From: Sphaerobacter sp. | GTDB lineage: Bacteria; Chloroflexota; Chloroflexia; Thermomicrobiales; Thermomicrobiaceae | Reading direction: 5' to 3' | DNA length: 64,000 bases | Assembly: GCA_029961075.1 (NCBI GenBank) | Contig: JASBVL010000008.1 | Span: forward strand, 1-64,000 | Shown: positions 52,209-60,131 of the stretch, piece after piece | Layout: each line of letters begins with the position of its first letter | Numbering within the stretch: position 1 is the stretch's first letter | Translations under genes and position numbers: made by a program | Notes under the pieces: generated by a model | Seen by the model: the letters and a program-made list of their open reading frames with translations, nothing else | Databases searched by the model: none | What the model was told of the DNA's origin: nothing

Positions 52209-53120
52209 ATGGAACGCCTTTGGACCCCATGGCGGATGCGGTACGTGGGCGGCGAGACCCGCGAGCCGGGGTGCATCTTCTGCACCCGCCCGGCTGCGGG
52301 GGACGACGTCGCGGAACTGATCCTCCACCGTAGTACGTCCGCCTTTGTGATCATGAACCTGTACCCCTACAACACGGGTCACGTGATGGTGGTCCCGTAC
52401 CAACATGCGGCCACCCTGGAGGATCTGGACCCGGAGACGGTCAGCGACCTGTTTGGCCTGCTCCCGTGGGTCACTCGGGCGCAGCAGCGCGCGCTCCGGT
52501 GCGAGGGGTTCAACATCGGGCTCAACATCGGGAGCGTGGCTGGTGCCGGGGTTGCCGAGCATCTACACGTGCACGTCGTGCCCCGGTGGGAAGGCGACGC
52601 CAATTTCATGCCAATCCTGGCGAACACGATGGTCCTGCCCGAGTTGATCCCCGTCACCTACGCCAAGCTTCGGGCTGAGCTGGCCGTCTCCGGGCTCGGC
52701 CGGGGCGCGGGGGATGACGCCGTGCCGCAGGCTGGCGCGGTGGTCCTGCTGCCCGCGGAGGGCCAGGTCGCCCTGCGCCGGGCGGCGGACGGAACGATCG
52801 TCCTGCCGAAGGGGCACATTGAGCCGGGCGAGGCCGTCTGGAAGGCGGCGGTGCGCGAGGTGCGCGAGGAGATGGGGCTCGAGGCGCAGGTCGCGGGCTG
52901 GGCGGGCACTGCCCGGTTCTCGGCCGGTGGTCGGGAGCGGCTCGTGGCCTACCTGATCGTGACGGCGGAGCCGGGGCCCGAGTTCGCCCGTCACCGCGAC
53001 GTCGATACCCTCCTCTTCGATCCGGACGAGGCCCTGTCGGCGCTGACGCACGACAGCGGGCGGGTGGTCTTGCGAGCGGCGCTGGCGCGGTGTGGCCCGC
53101 TGCTGGGAGCGGACCGGTGA
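52209..53120 (+). CDS. HIT-Nudix fusion protein
   Basis: Two nucleotide-hydrolase domains in one chain of 303 aa. ATG 52209 (MERLWTPWRMRYV) is chosen as the typical start of bacterial Ap4A phosphorylase-like HIT proteins; a GTG at 52191 is possible. HIT (residues 1-150): GCIFCTRP, NLYPYNTGHVMVVPYQH, and the histidine triad EHLHVHVVPRW near 117. Nudix (residues 170-300): box GHIEPGEAVWKAAVREVREE then MG, a full match to G-x5-E-x7-R-E-x2-E-E-x-G. Both domain types act on diadenosine polyphosphates in known proteins, so a combined Ap4A-type clearing role is plausible. The next gene overlaps its stop. Confidence 0.92.
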   Translation: MERLWTPWRMRYVGGETREPGCIFCTRPAAGDDVAELILHRSTSAFVIMNLYPYNTGHVMVVPYQHAATLEDLDPETVSDLFGLLPWVTRAQQRALRCEGFNIGLNIGSVAGAGVAEHLHVHVVPRWEGDANFMPILANTMVLPELIPVTYAKLRAELAVSGLGRGAGDDAVPQAGAVVLLPAEGQVALRRAADGTIVLPKGHIEPGEAVWKAAVREVREEMGLEAQVAGWAGTARFSAGGRERLVAYLIVTAEPGPEFARHRDVDTLLFDPDEALSALTHDSGRVVLRAALARCGPLLGADR

Positions 53121-54184
53121 GCCATGCCTGCCGTGGCGGCCGGGCTGGCGCTATCCTGGCCGTGGCGCTCGTCGGGGCGCTCCTCACGCCGCTCACGGCA
53201 TGGCTGACTGGCCCGGCGGCAGCGCAGCCGGCCCCAGCCGAGCAGGTCTACCTGGCCCTCGGCGACTCGATCGCGGCGGGGCTGGTGACGACGTTGCCGC
53301 GGCTGCGCGGCTACCCGTGGCTGGTGCGGGACCTGATCGCGCAGAGCGCGGTGGGCCGGGAGGCGCCCGCGGTGACGCTGATCAACCGCGCCGTGCCCGG
53401 TGAGACCGCGCGCTCCTTTCTGGCTGGCGGTCAGGTGCAGCAGGCGCGGGCCGACATCGCGGCGGCCCGGGCGCGGGGCGCGCAGGTGCGCGCCGTCACC
53501 ATCTCGCTCGGCGGCAACGAGCTGCTGAACCTCGCGGGCAGCGGTGAGGCCGAGCGCCAGGCAGGGCTGACGCAGTTCCGCAGCGTCTACCCGGCCGTGC
53601 TGGGGGCGGTCAAAGCGGCGCTCGGCGACACCCCGGCCGAGATCGTCGTGACCACCAGCTACGACCTGAGCGCGGGGGATCCCAGCGTGGCCGGGAGCGA
53701 TGCCTGGTGGGTGCACCAGTTCAACGAGGTGATCCGGCAGGCGGCCGCGGCCGCAGGCGTCCGTGTCGCCGATCTGGAGCCTGCCTTCCGTGGCCACATC
53801 CGCGACTGGACGTGGTACCCGACCGACGTGCATCCGAACAATGCCGGGCACGCCGCGATCGCCCAGCTTGTCTGGCAAGCGTTGGGTTACGATCAGACCC
53901 CACCCAGCGTCACGGTCGAGCGCCCGGCTCCGCGTGCGCTGGATCGCCGGCTCGCGACGGTGCGCGTCCGGGCGACCGACGACGTCGGCGTGACCCGCGT
54001 GGAGCTGCTGGCGGGCGGGGAGTACGTCGGCGAACTGCTCTACGTCCCATCCCAGGATGCCTACCTGGGCATCTGGGACGGTCGTGACTGGGCCGAGCCA
54101 ACCGCGCGCCTGACGGTGCGTGCCAGCGATCTCGCCGGGCACCAGACCGAGGCGCAGTTCGAGGTGGCGCTGCCCGGGAGCTAG
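53117..54184 (+). CDS. Secreted SGNH/GDSL hydrolase
   Basis: Exported esterase/lipase-like enzyme, 355 aa. GTG 53117 overlaps the preceding TGA (GTGA) with GGGAGC upstream. Signal peptide at about residues 8-38 (GAILAVALVGALLTPLTAWL). SGNH blocks: LALGDSIAAG (catalytic Ser), an Asn-containing turn after LINRAVPGETA, SLGGNEL (block III Asn) and DVHPNNAGH (catalytic Asp-His). Residues 270-355 add an Ig-like domain (SVTVERPAPRALDRRLATV ... VRASDLAGHQTEAQF). Substrate unknown; acyl groups on polysaccharide are one idea given the neighbourhood. Confidence 0.9.
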   Translation: MSHACRGGRAGAILAVALVGALLTPLTAWLTGPAAAQPAPAEQVYLALGDSIAAGLVTTLPRLRGYPWLVRDLIAQSAVGREAPAVTLINRAVPGETARSFLAGGQVQQARADIAAARARGAQVRAVTISLGGNELLNLAGSGEAERQAGLTQFRSVYPAVLGAVKAALGDTPAEIVVTTSYDLSAGDPSVAGSDAWWVHQFNEVIRQAAAAAGVRVADLEPAFRGHIRDWTWYPTDVHPNNAGHAAIAQLVWQALGYDQTPPSVTVERPAPRALDRRLATVRVRATDDVGVTRVELLAGGEYVGELLYVPSQDAYLGIWDGRDWAEPTARLTVRASDLAGHQTEAQFEVALPGS

Positions 54185-54207
54185 CAGCAGCGGGGAAGGC
54201 TGGGGCG

Positions 54208-55338
54208 ATGACCGCGGTGCGGGAGTCACGACCCGGAGACGACACGGAGCTGGACCTGCAAGGGCGGCTCGGCGCGTTCTCGCTCTCCGACCTCGTCCAG
54301 ATGCTCAGCTTCACCCGGAAGACGGGCGTCCTGACGCTCATCCAGGGCTGGAACACCCGGACGATCACGTTCGAGGACGGGCGCGTCAGCTACGTCGCCG
54401 CCGGCAGCCGGCTCCCGACCATGACCGAGCTGCTGGCGCGGCAGGGCAAGCTGACCCGCGCGCATCTGGAGGAGCTCCGCCGGCAGGGGCTGCGGAGCGA
54501 CGAGGCCGTCATCCAGCACCTCCGTCGCACCCACGCGATCACCGACCAGGACCTGCGCACCTGCGAGGAGCAGTTGCTGGAGATCTCGATCTACACGCTG
54601 TTCCTTTGGCGCAACTGCCGCTTCACCTTCAAGGCCGGTGAGGTTGTCCGCGAGGGCGGGGTGCCGGTCTCCATCGACGCCATGCGGCTCATCATCGAGG
54701 GGACGCGGCGGGTTGACGAGTGGATCGAGATCTCCCCGGTCGTGCCCTCGGTCTACATGATCTTCCGCCACCGGGCGCGCCAGCCGGAGGCCCCGCCGCC
54801 CGAGGAGCTGCTCCCCGTCTTCCGGCTGGTCGACGGGCAGCGCGACGTCGTCACCATTGCCCAGGCGGCGGGGTTGACGCAGTTCGACACCGCCCGCGCC
54901 CTCTACCGCCTGGCGACCCAGGGCTACATCGAAGCCATCCCGCCGAACAGGGCGAAGGTGATCGAGCTCTTCAACCTGGCGGTCGAATCGATCTACCTCA
55001 AGCTGGTGCTCTTCGACCACGCGCGGGTGGCCCTCGAGTTCGAGAACCAGCTCAACCGCTTCGCCGTCGAGAACCGGCTCAAGGTGCGGATGGCGGCGGG
55101 GAAGGTCATCATGAGCGACCAGACCACCCGCATCGGCCCAACCGAGCTGGTGGACCTCTACAAGCTGTTCATCGCCATTCAGAACAACAAGTTCGCCAAG
55201 ATGTTCGATCCCGTCGTCGCCCAGGGGCTGATGGAGGGCCTGTATCTCCACACCGACGCCGAGTTCCAGCAGATGATGCGCATGTACGAGTTCATCGAGA
55301 TCGAGGGCCTCCTGCTGCGGGAGATGATGGCCGGCTAG
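54208..55338 (+). CDS. DUF4388 (PATAN-like) domain protein, long form
   Basis: 376 aa; ATG 54208 follows GGGGAAGGCTGGGGCG. The DUF4388 domain (residues 14-60) reads DLQGRLGAFSLSDLVQMLSF, GVLTLIQ, ITFEDGRVSYVAAG. A helical middle (LLARQGKLTRAHLEELRRQG, HAITDQDLRTCEEQLLEISIYTLF) matches the layout of the 44.8-kb paralogue. Residues 190-265 add a winged-helix-like part (VFRLVDGQRDVVTIAQAAG). The last 110 residues (VESIYLKLVLFDHARVALEFENQLNRF onward) are alpha-helical and unassigned. A scaffold or transcription-linked role is likely; the two paralogues bracket the polysaccharide genes. Confidence 0.85.
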   Translation: MTAVRESRPGDDTELDLQGRLGAFSLSDLVQMLSFTRKTGVLTLIQGWNTRTITFEDGRVSYVAAGSRLPTMTELLARQGKLTRAHLEELRRQGLRSDEAVIQHLRRTHAITDQDLRTCEEQLLEISIYTLFLWRNCRFTFKAGEVVREGGVPVSIDAMRLIIEGTRRVDEWIEISPVVPSVYMIFRHRARQPEAPPPEELLPVFRLVDGQRDVVTIAQAAGLTQFDTARALYRLATQGYIEAIPPNRAKVIELFNLAVESIYLKLVLFDHARVALEFENQLNRFAVENRLKVRMAAGKVIMSDQTTRIGPTELVDLYKLFIAIQNNKFAKMFDPVVAQGLMEGLYLHTDAEFQQMMRMYEFIEIEGLLLREMMAG

Positions 55339-55830
55339 CCGCGGGCACGGCCGTCGCGGGCCGCCGCGGCAGGCGCGGCCGTGACCTGGACGCGGGCGAA
55401 CGTCCTCGATGCCTTCTTCCTCCGAGTCGGCCCGAGGACACGGATTGTTCCTGATCGAGGCGTCGGTCTCACGCGCCGTCGAGCACAACTCCCCTGCCCC
55501 AGCGGTCGCTGAACTCGCAGGAGTCTGGCGCAGCGCGACCACGCGACTCCGGCAACCATTCCCATCTGATGAGGTGCAACGGGCGGTGGCCATGCCGCTG
55601 GGCGATCGGCTCCGTCTCGCTCTCGTCTCGCCACCCTACACAACATACGGAACAGCGGCGCGTCCGCGGGTGCCGGTGGTCGTCCTGCGACACGAGGAAT
55701 GGTGGGTCGAAGTCAGGGTGGGCAAACCCAATGCACCCTCCCTGTCGGGCACCCAGCGCCGTCAGTCGTCACCGCGCCTCTATGCCCACCACAGGTATCG
55801 GATCTCCTGCGCCGTGCCTCGCAGCAAGAC
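55339..55830. other. Gap between DUF4388 and mannosyltransferase genes
   Basis: About 490 bp. A plus-strand open frame (55409-55906) exists, but it lacks a ribosome site, has weaker third-position GC than true genes here and overlaps the next gene antisense, so I do not call it. The GC drop relative to flanks suggests decayed foreign DNA. Confidence 0.5.
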
Positions 55831-57075
55831 TCACGTCGGATACCAGTTCGTGTGCAGTGCCGAGAAGAGCCCAAACAGGGGCAGACACACCCCAAGGATC
55901 GCGTGATGCACGAACGGCCGGTGCCCCCATTTGCCGAGTGACAGGTAGACGGGGAACAGCACCATGACATAGCGCCCCATGGAATGCATCGTCCACGCAC
56001 CGGGCAGCGGCATCGAGAGCACCATCGTGAACAGCAGCGCGCCATACACCAGGTACGACGCCGGCCAGGAGCGCCAGGAGGCGAGCAGAATCAGGCCAAA
56101 CGCGAGGACCACGACGAGATGCACGACGCCGACTGCCCAGATCGCGGGCGTGTTGCTCCAATCGGGGTGCAGCGCGAATCGGATTCCACGATAGAGGGTC
56201 TGAATCGGCAGCAGTCGGTCATGGTGCCATTCGGTCTCATGGACGTGCACAAACGCCAGCGGATCCCCGTAACGCTGCCACAGATACGCCATGTACCCGA
56301 GCAAGCCGATCGGGCTGAGCGCTACCCCGACCGCTGCGCGGAACAGTTCCCGCCGTGAGGGCTGCCGTCTTCGGTACGCGGCGATGAGCTCGACCATGAG
56401 CGCCGGTGCGACGAGGACGCCGAGTGGTCGGGTCGCGCTCGCCACCGCTGCCCAGAGTCCCGCGCTGATCCATCGACCTCGCCGTGCCGCGAGGAAGGCG
56501 CCGACACTCACCGCGAGAAAGGTCGCCTCCGTGTGCGGCGTGTTGGAGATGAACGCCAGCGGGAACACCGCGGCGTAGCGGGTCGCTCGTGCGGCGACCT
56601 TGGGATCCTGGGTCTCATGCTCGGCGAGCCGATAGAGCAACCAGAGCGCGAGCAACGTCGCCGCGTGCGCCACCAGCACCCCGGCGATCAGGGCAGCCGG
56701 GGACGCATCGGCGATCGGCAGTGGCGACGGCGGCTGTAGTCCGCCCAAGCCGGTCGCACCCAACCAGAGCAGGACGGGCAGCACCGGGAAGAACGCCGTG
56801 AGTCCCAGCCACGGGTAGCCCTCAACCGCGATGTGGTAGTAGTACACCGCGTCCCAGCGCCAGTGGAGCGCCAGTGCCGCCGGTCCGCCGACCTCTACCC
56901 GCGCCGGTTCAAGCGCCGGCGGTAGGATGGCAAGACCGAGCGCCGCAGACGCGTAGAAGGCGATGCGGCTGATGCCGAACGCGGTCGCGACAGCGGCGAG
57001 CGTCGCTGCCCGAGGAGAGCGGAGGGCGCATGCGTTGCGATCGGCTCCAGCCGGCGCACCTGTTGTGTCCGTCAC
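55831..57075 (-). CDS. PIG-V-like mannosyltransferase
   Basis: Multi-pass GT-C glycosyltransferase resembling the PIG-V/GPI mannosyltransferase 2 family, 414 aa; uses lipid-linked mannose in known relatives. The GTG at 57075 (VTDTTGAPAGADRN) gives a protein of family length; the ribosome site (GGTGG) is weak and the open frame upstream is low-complexity. About ten helices. Family signature WRWDAVYYYHIAVEGYPWLG (residues about 70-90) and FFPVLPVLLW follow, then FISNTPHTEATFLAVSVGAF and SATRPLGVLVAP; the C-terminus is GPWTMHS-like (GAWTMHSMGRYVMVLFPVYL). GC is lower than surrounding genes. Confidence 0.85.
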   Translation of the reverse strand: MTDTTGAPAGADRNACALRSPRAATLAAVATAFGISRIAFYASAALGLAILPPALEPARVEVGGPAALALHWRWDAVYYYHIAVEGYPWLGLTAFFPVLPVLLWLGATGLGGLQPPSPLPIADASPAALIAGVLVAHAATLLALWLLYRLAEHETQDPKVAARATRYAAVFPLAFISNTPHTEATFLAVSVGAFLAARRGRWISAGLWAAVASATRPLGVLVAPALMVELIAAYRRRQPSRRELFRAAVGVALSPIGLLGYMAYLWQRYGDPLAFVHVHETEWHHDRLLPIQTLYRGIRFALHPDWSNTPAIWAVGVVHLVVVLAFGLILLASWRSWPASYLVYGALLFTMVLSMPLPGAWTMHSMGRYVMVLFPVYLSLGKWGHRPFVHHAILGVCLPLFGLFSALHTNWYPT

Positions 57076-57188
57076 GATGTGGCCACCATGCCAACCCCGT
57101 TGCAGTCCACGACGCCGCTCGCACCAGCAGCGAGCCCGCCACGTCGCGGCGGCGAAGTGCGCTGGAAACCGCGTGCCACGTCCACCAC

Positions 57189-58112
57189 CTATCCGCTCCG
57201 CCAGCGTGGGCGGTTGTCTTCTGGCGTCGTCGAGCAGACCATCGGCTTCCCGGTCTTGGTCACGCCGGTCGCCCCCACAGGTGAGCAGAAGGCGCCCGGA
57301 TGAACGACTTGCTCCCCGCTCGACGGCGGGTCGGTCGGCTGGGAGATCGGGGCTGGTGTCGGCGTCGCTGTCGGCACCGGTTGTGGTGTTGGGGTCGGTG
57401 TAGCAGTCGGTGCCGGTTGCGGTGTCGGCGTGGGCGGCACCGGCGCCGGCGTCGGCGTCGGGGTGGCCGTCGGCGTGGCTGCGACGGTGGGGGTTACCCC
57501 GGCAGACGTGGTGCTCGCGCCGACGGCTGGCGGTGGGGTCGCGGGGGGTGGCGGTGTCCTGTCTTCGCCATAGACGGCGACGCCGGCGAAGGTCGACACC
57601 GGGATGAGGATGAGTGCCACCACCACCGCGAAACGCAGCGGCGTGGCGCGCATCCACAGCGGCAGGCGCGCCGCCCAGCGGCTGTCCACGAGGCGCTGGA
57701 CCATGGCCGGCTTCTTCCAGGCAAGCCCCAAGAGTGCGAGGGCACCTGCGATGACCAATGGGAAGAGATATCCGAGCATAGCCAGCCCCAGGCCGATCGC
57801 GAGCACGCCGATGAAGATGGTCAGACACCCCCGACCCACGCCAGACGAACGCGGCGGGGACTGATGCCCACCATCACCGCCAGCCGATCGACGCGCCAGC
57901 GCTGGCTTGGAATGCTTCGGCCGGGTACCGGCGCTGATGGTCCGGCTGTAGGAGAGTCCGGTGCCCGGGACGCTGGTCGTCGCGCGAATCCCGCCCCTGC
58001 TGAAGTTCAGCTTGGCGCCCCGGGGCCCGACGCTGGCGCTGACCCCGCGCTTGCTGACGTTGATCCGGACTCCGGGGGCGATGTTGAAGCGCTTCCGGAA
58101 TCGAAACCCCAT
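57189..58112 (-). CDS. DUF4236 membrane protein with Pro/Thr linker and C-terminal Cys motif
   Basis: 308 aa from ATG 58112, with GAGGGGGA 7 nt upstream. Residues 1-60 are DUF4236: GFRFRKRFNIAPGVRINVSK, GVSASVGPRGAKLN, GTGLSYSRTI. A hydrophobic hairpin (residues 98-135) and another helix near 165-182 follow. Residues 195-270 are a PTPTPxP repeat, a long extended linker. The final 35 residues (GAFCSPVGATGVTKTGKPMVC then STTPEDNRPRWR) form a small two-Cys module seen at the ends of actinobacterial exported proteins. The linker and end are probably outside the cell. Function unknown. Confidence 0.8.
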   Translation of the reverse strand: MGFRFRKRFNIAPGVRINVSKRGVSASVGPRGAKLNFSRGGIRATTSVPGTGLSYSRTISAGTRPKHSKPALARRSAGGDGGHQSPPRSSGVGRGCLTIFIGVLAIGLGLAMLGYLFPLVIAGALALLGLAWKKPAMVQRLVDSRWAARLPLWMRATPLRFAVVVALILIPVSTFAGVAVYGEDRTPPPPATPPPAVGASTTSAGVTPTVAATPTATPTPTPAPVPPTPTPQPAPTATPTPTPQPVPTATPTPAPISQPTDPPSSGEQVVHPGAFCSPVGATGVTKTGKPMVCSTTPEDNRPRWRSG

Positions 58113-59421
58113 TCCGCGGTCCCCCTCGAATCCTTGTCCTACACCCCTGGCACCGCTGTCGACGCCGCCTGGTCTCTCCGATACTGGCCCCGCAGGGGTC
58201 CACGACCATCACAGGCGCGCGTCGCGGCATCGAGGCGCGATGCGCGCCGACCTAGCCACGGCTTCCGATCCGAGCCATGGCCCCTGTGGCCGGATGGATC
58301 CGCCGTTCCCCTGAGCTGGAGCGACCGGCACGGCCACGGGAGATCCAGATGAAGCGGTCCCTGCGGACGAGAGGTTCCGGTGAGGGCTTCGGCTGTCCGG
58401 TAGATGGCGAGGTAAGCGGGCCGCCGAGCGCAAAGGCGCTGTCCCCGATGGTGTTGACCGGAACCTCTGTCCGGTGGAGCGCGGGCAGGTCGACCAACCT
58501 ATCCTCCTCGTGCTTCAGCGCGTGGTCGGCGTGTTCCGGGGTGTCGCACGCGCAGCCGAGGGTTGGGATCTGGTCGGATGGGATGATGGCGCTGCTCGGT
58601 GTTGGTGCCAGCGCCTGCGAGTGGATGTACGACCGTACGAGGCTGACCGCACATGCCCGTCGGCCGGGTGCCGAGCGGCCGTCCGTGGAGAAGACCAACC
58701 CGTCCGGCATGTTCTCGTTCTCCGCATCCGTGCCTTGCCCTCAGCGCCCGACCCCCTGCGGATGACCCGTGGTTGGCCACCTTGCCGGAGATTCGGTGTT
58801 GTGGCCCTCGCGATCTCCGGCGATTGTCGCGCACAACCAGTCTAGGAACAGCTGCGCGATCCGGCAACCTGGACGAGTCGACGCGTGCGAGACTTTGACA
58901 CCATCGGGCAGTGGGGCGCCCGACGCGGTGCCGGGGGCATGCTGCGGTGATGCGGCCTCCCGGCGGGGCGCGCCGCTGCTGGCCCTGCTGCGGCGCAACC
59001 AGCACGCGCGCCTGCCGGCGGCGCTGCGCCGCCAGCTCACCCACTGGCGCCCGATCGTCGCGAGGGTCCACCGCCCCGTGACGGGCCAGGTCCACCTGGC
59101 CAGGCATCATGCCCGGACCTTCTGGGGGCGGTGTGCCCGGCTGGTGCCCAAGCTGACGGCACGTGGCCGTGTCGCCCTGTCAATCGGTGCTTGGGCTATC
59201 CGGCACCCCTGCAGATCACGGTGCTGGTTTTCCGGAGCAACGAGCACAAGGCCGATTCGTCGCAACGGAGTCCCTGGGCGTCGGGTCGGTGTGTCAAGCG
59301 GGGGAAGGTCGGTCAACTACCGCGACCCCGCCCAGCCCACGCCGGGCACCGTCTTCGCGCCCGGGGATCAGCCCAGCGAGGGCCGCCCCGGCCTGCTGTG
59401 CTACTGCTACGCTGCGCCCAC
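58113..59421. other. Gene-poor 1.3-kb region
   Basis: No credible gene, though many arginine/proline-rich open frames exist on both strands without ribosome sites or recognisable domains. It leads into the recombinase remnant at 59422. Taken together with lower GC and low gene density, it looks like the decayed interior of an integrated element. Confidence 0.55.
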
Positions 59422-59514
59422 TTCAGCCTGACGATGGACACTTGCACGCACGTCGCGCCGGAGCTGGCGCGCGCGGCGGCACGGGAGATCGACGGCATCG
59501 TGGGCGCCGGATAG
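59422..59514 (+). pseudogene. Tyrosine recombinase (integrase) C-terminal remnant
   Basis: The frame ends FSLTMDTCTHVAPELARAA then REIDGIVGAG and TAG. This is the typical C-terminal end of phage-type integrases (LTMDTYxHVxPELxxxAAxxID). The catalytic Tyr position of TMDTY is a Cys (TGC) here, and upstream in this frame nothing integrase-like continues. It sits 112 bp from the 3' end of tRNA-Lys, the usual address of such integrases. Confidence 0.65.
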
Positions 59515-59528
59515 GGGCGTATCGCGCC

Positions 59529-59549
59529 GGGTTGGGGTATGGGTTGGGG
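59529..59549 (+). other. Putative G-quadruplex motif
   Basis: Four G-runs with short loops: GGG-TT-GGGG-TAT-GGG-TT-GGGG. Located between the integrase remnant and tRNA-Lys. Confidence 0.5.
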
Positions 59550-59566
59550 TAGTACGCCATGATCCG

Positions 59567-59588
59567 GCCCACCCGCCGGCGGGCGGGC
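59567..59588. repeat. GC palindrome
   Basis: GCCCACCCGCC followed directly by GGCGGGCGGGC, an almost perfect 22-bp dyad (one A-C mismatch pair). Could end either tRNA read-through or rightward transcription. Confidence 0.4.
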
Positions 59589-59590
59589 GT

Positions 59591-59622
59591 CTCAGATTCC
59601 GCTTCCCGATGCGGTTTCTGAG
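59591..59622 (-). terminator. Hairpin downstream of tRNA-Lys
   Basis: CTCAGA (59591-59596) pairs with TCTGAG (59617-59622) and CCGC (59599-59602) with GCGG (59611-59614), three bases beyond the tRNA 3' end. Terminator or processing stem. Confidence 0.5.
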
Positions 59623-59625
59623 GGG

Positions 59626-59697
59626 TGAGCCCGCTGGGATTCGAACCCAGGACCCACGGATTAAAAGTCCGCTGCTCTACCGCTGAGCTACGGGCTC
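59626..59697 (-). tRNA. tRNA-Lys (anticodon TTT)
   Basis: Full 72-nt cloverleaf on the minus strand: acceptor GAGCCCG/CGGGCTC plus discriminator A, D arm GCTC-AGCGGTA-GAGC, anticodon stem GCGGA/TCCGT with loop CTTTTAA (anticodon TTT), short variable loop, and T arm CTGGG-TTCGAAT-CCCAG. CCA is not encoded. A minus-strand TACACT (59734-59729) is a likely -10 about 30 bp upstream. Confidence 0.97.
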
Positions 59698-59881
59698 GCG
59701 TGCCGCCGGGTGGGAGCACCTTTCACCTAGTGTAGCGCATTCGGTGGGGGCGTGCCGTGGATGGGGCGGGCGGGAACGACGCTGGTGCGTGGGGGCGCGG
59801 CGCTGTGGGGGCCGCTGGCCGGGATCGGATGGCGTATGCTAGGGGCGCGCGGGCTTGCGTGCGCAGCGAGAGGAGCTGGTG

Positions 59882-60127
59882 ATGGTGCTCGACGAGGAGA
59901 CGGCGCACCGTCTGGTGCTGGAGGCGATCGAGCAGGTGGGCGGGACCCGGCGGATCCACGGGAACCCGCGGCATCCGTTCGCGCTCGATGCGACGCGCGA
60001 GGTGGAGGTCGAGGGGCAGCGGGTGCTGATCCGCTACGGTGAGATCTCCAGCCCGGCGGTGGCGGAGGTGGCCGGGTACGTGTTCGAGATCCGCGCCGAC
60101 GAGGTGGTCAAGCTCTTCGGGCCGTGA
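59882..60127 (+). CDS. Hypothetical small protein, 81 aa
   Basis: Unrecognised. ATG 59882 follows GAGAGGAGCTGGTG. Soluble, acidic, mixed helix-strand: helix DEETAHRLVLEAIEQVGG, then RHPFALDATREVEVEGQRVLI and GEISSPAVAEVAGYVFEIRADEVVKLFG. No motif. The stop is followed by GGGG and the ATG of the DUF92 gene 4 bp later (TGAGGGGATG), so the two are co-translated, and this protein may assist the membrane enzyme. Confidence 0.75.
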   Translation: MVLDEETAHRLVLEAIEQVGGTRRIHGNPRHPFALDATREVEVEGQRVLIRYGEISSPAVAEVAGYVFEIRADEVVKLFGP

Positions 60128-60131
60128 GGGG

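Noticed and set aside
55409-55906. Plus-strand open frame of 165 codons
   Set aside because: No ribosome site, lower third-position GC than neighbouring genes, and antisense overlap with the 3' end of the mannosyltransferase gene; no recognisable domain.
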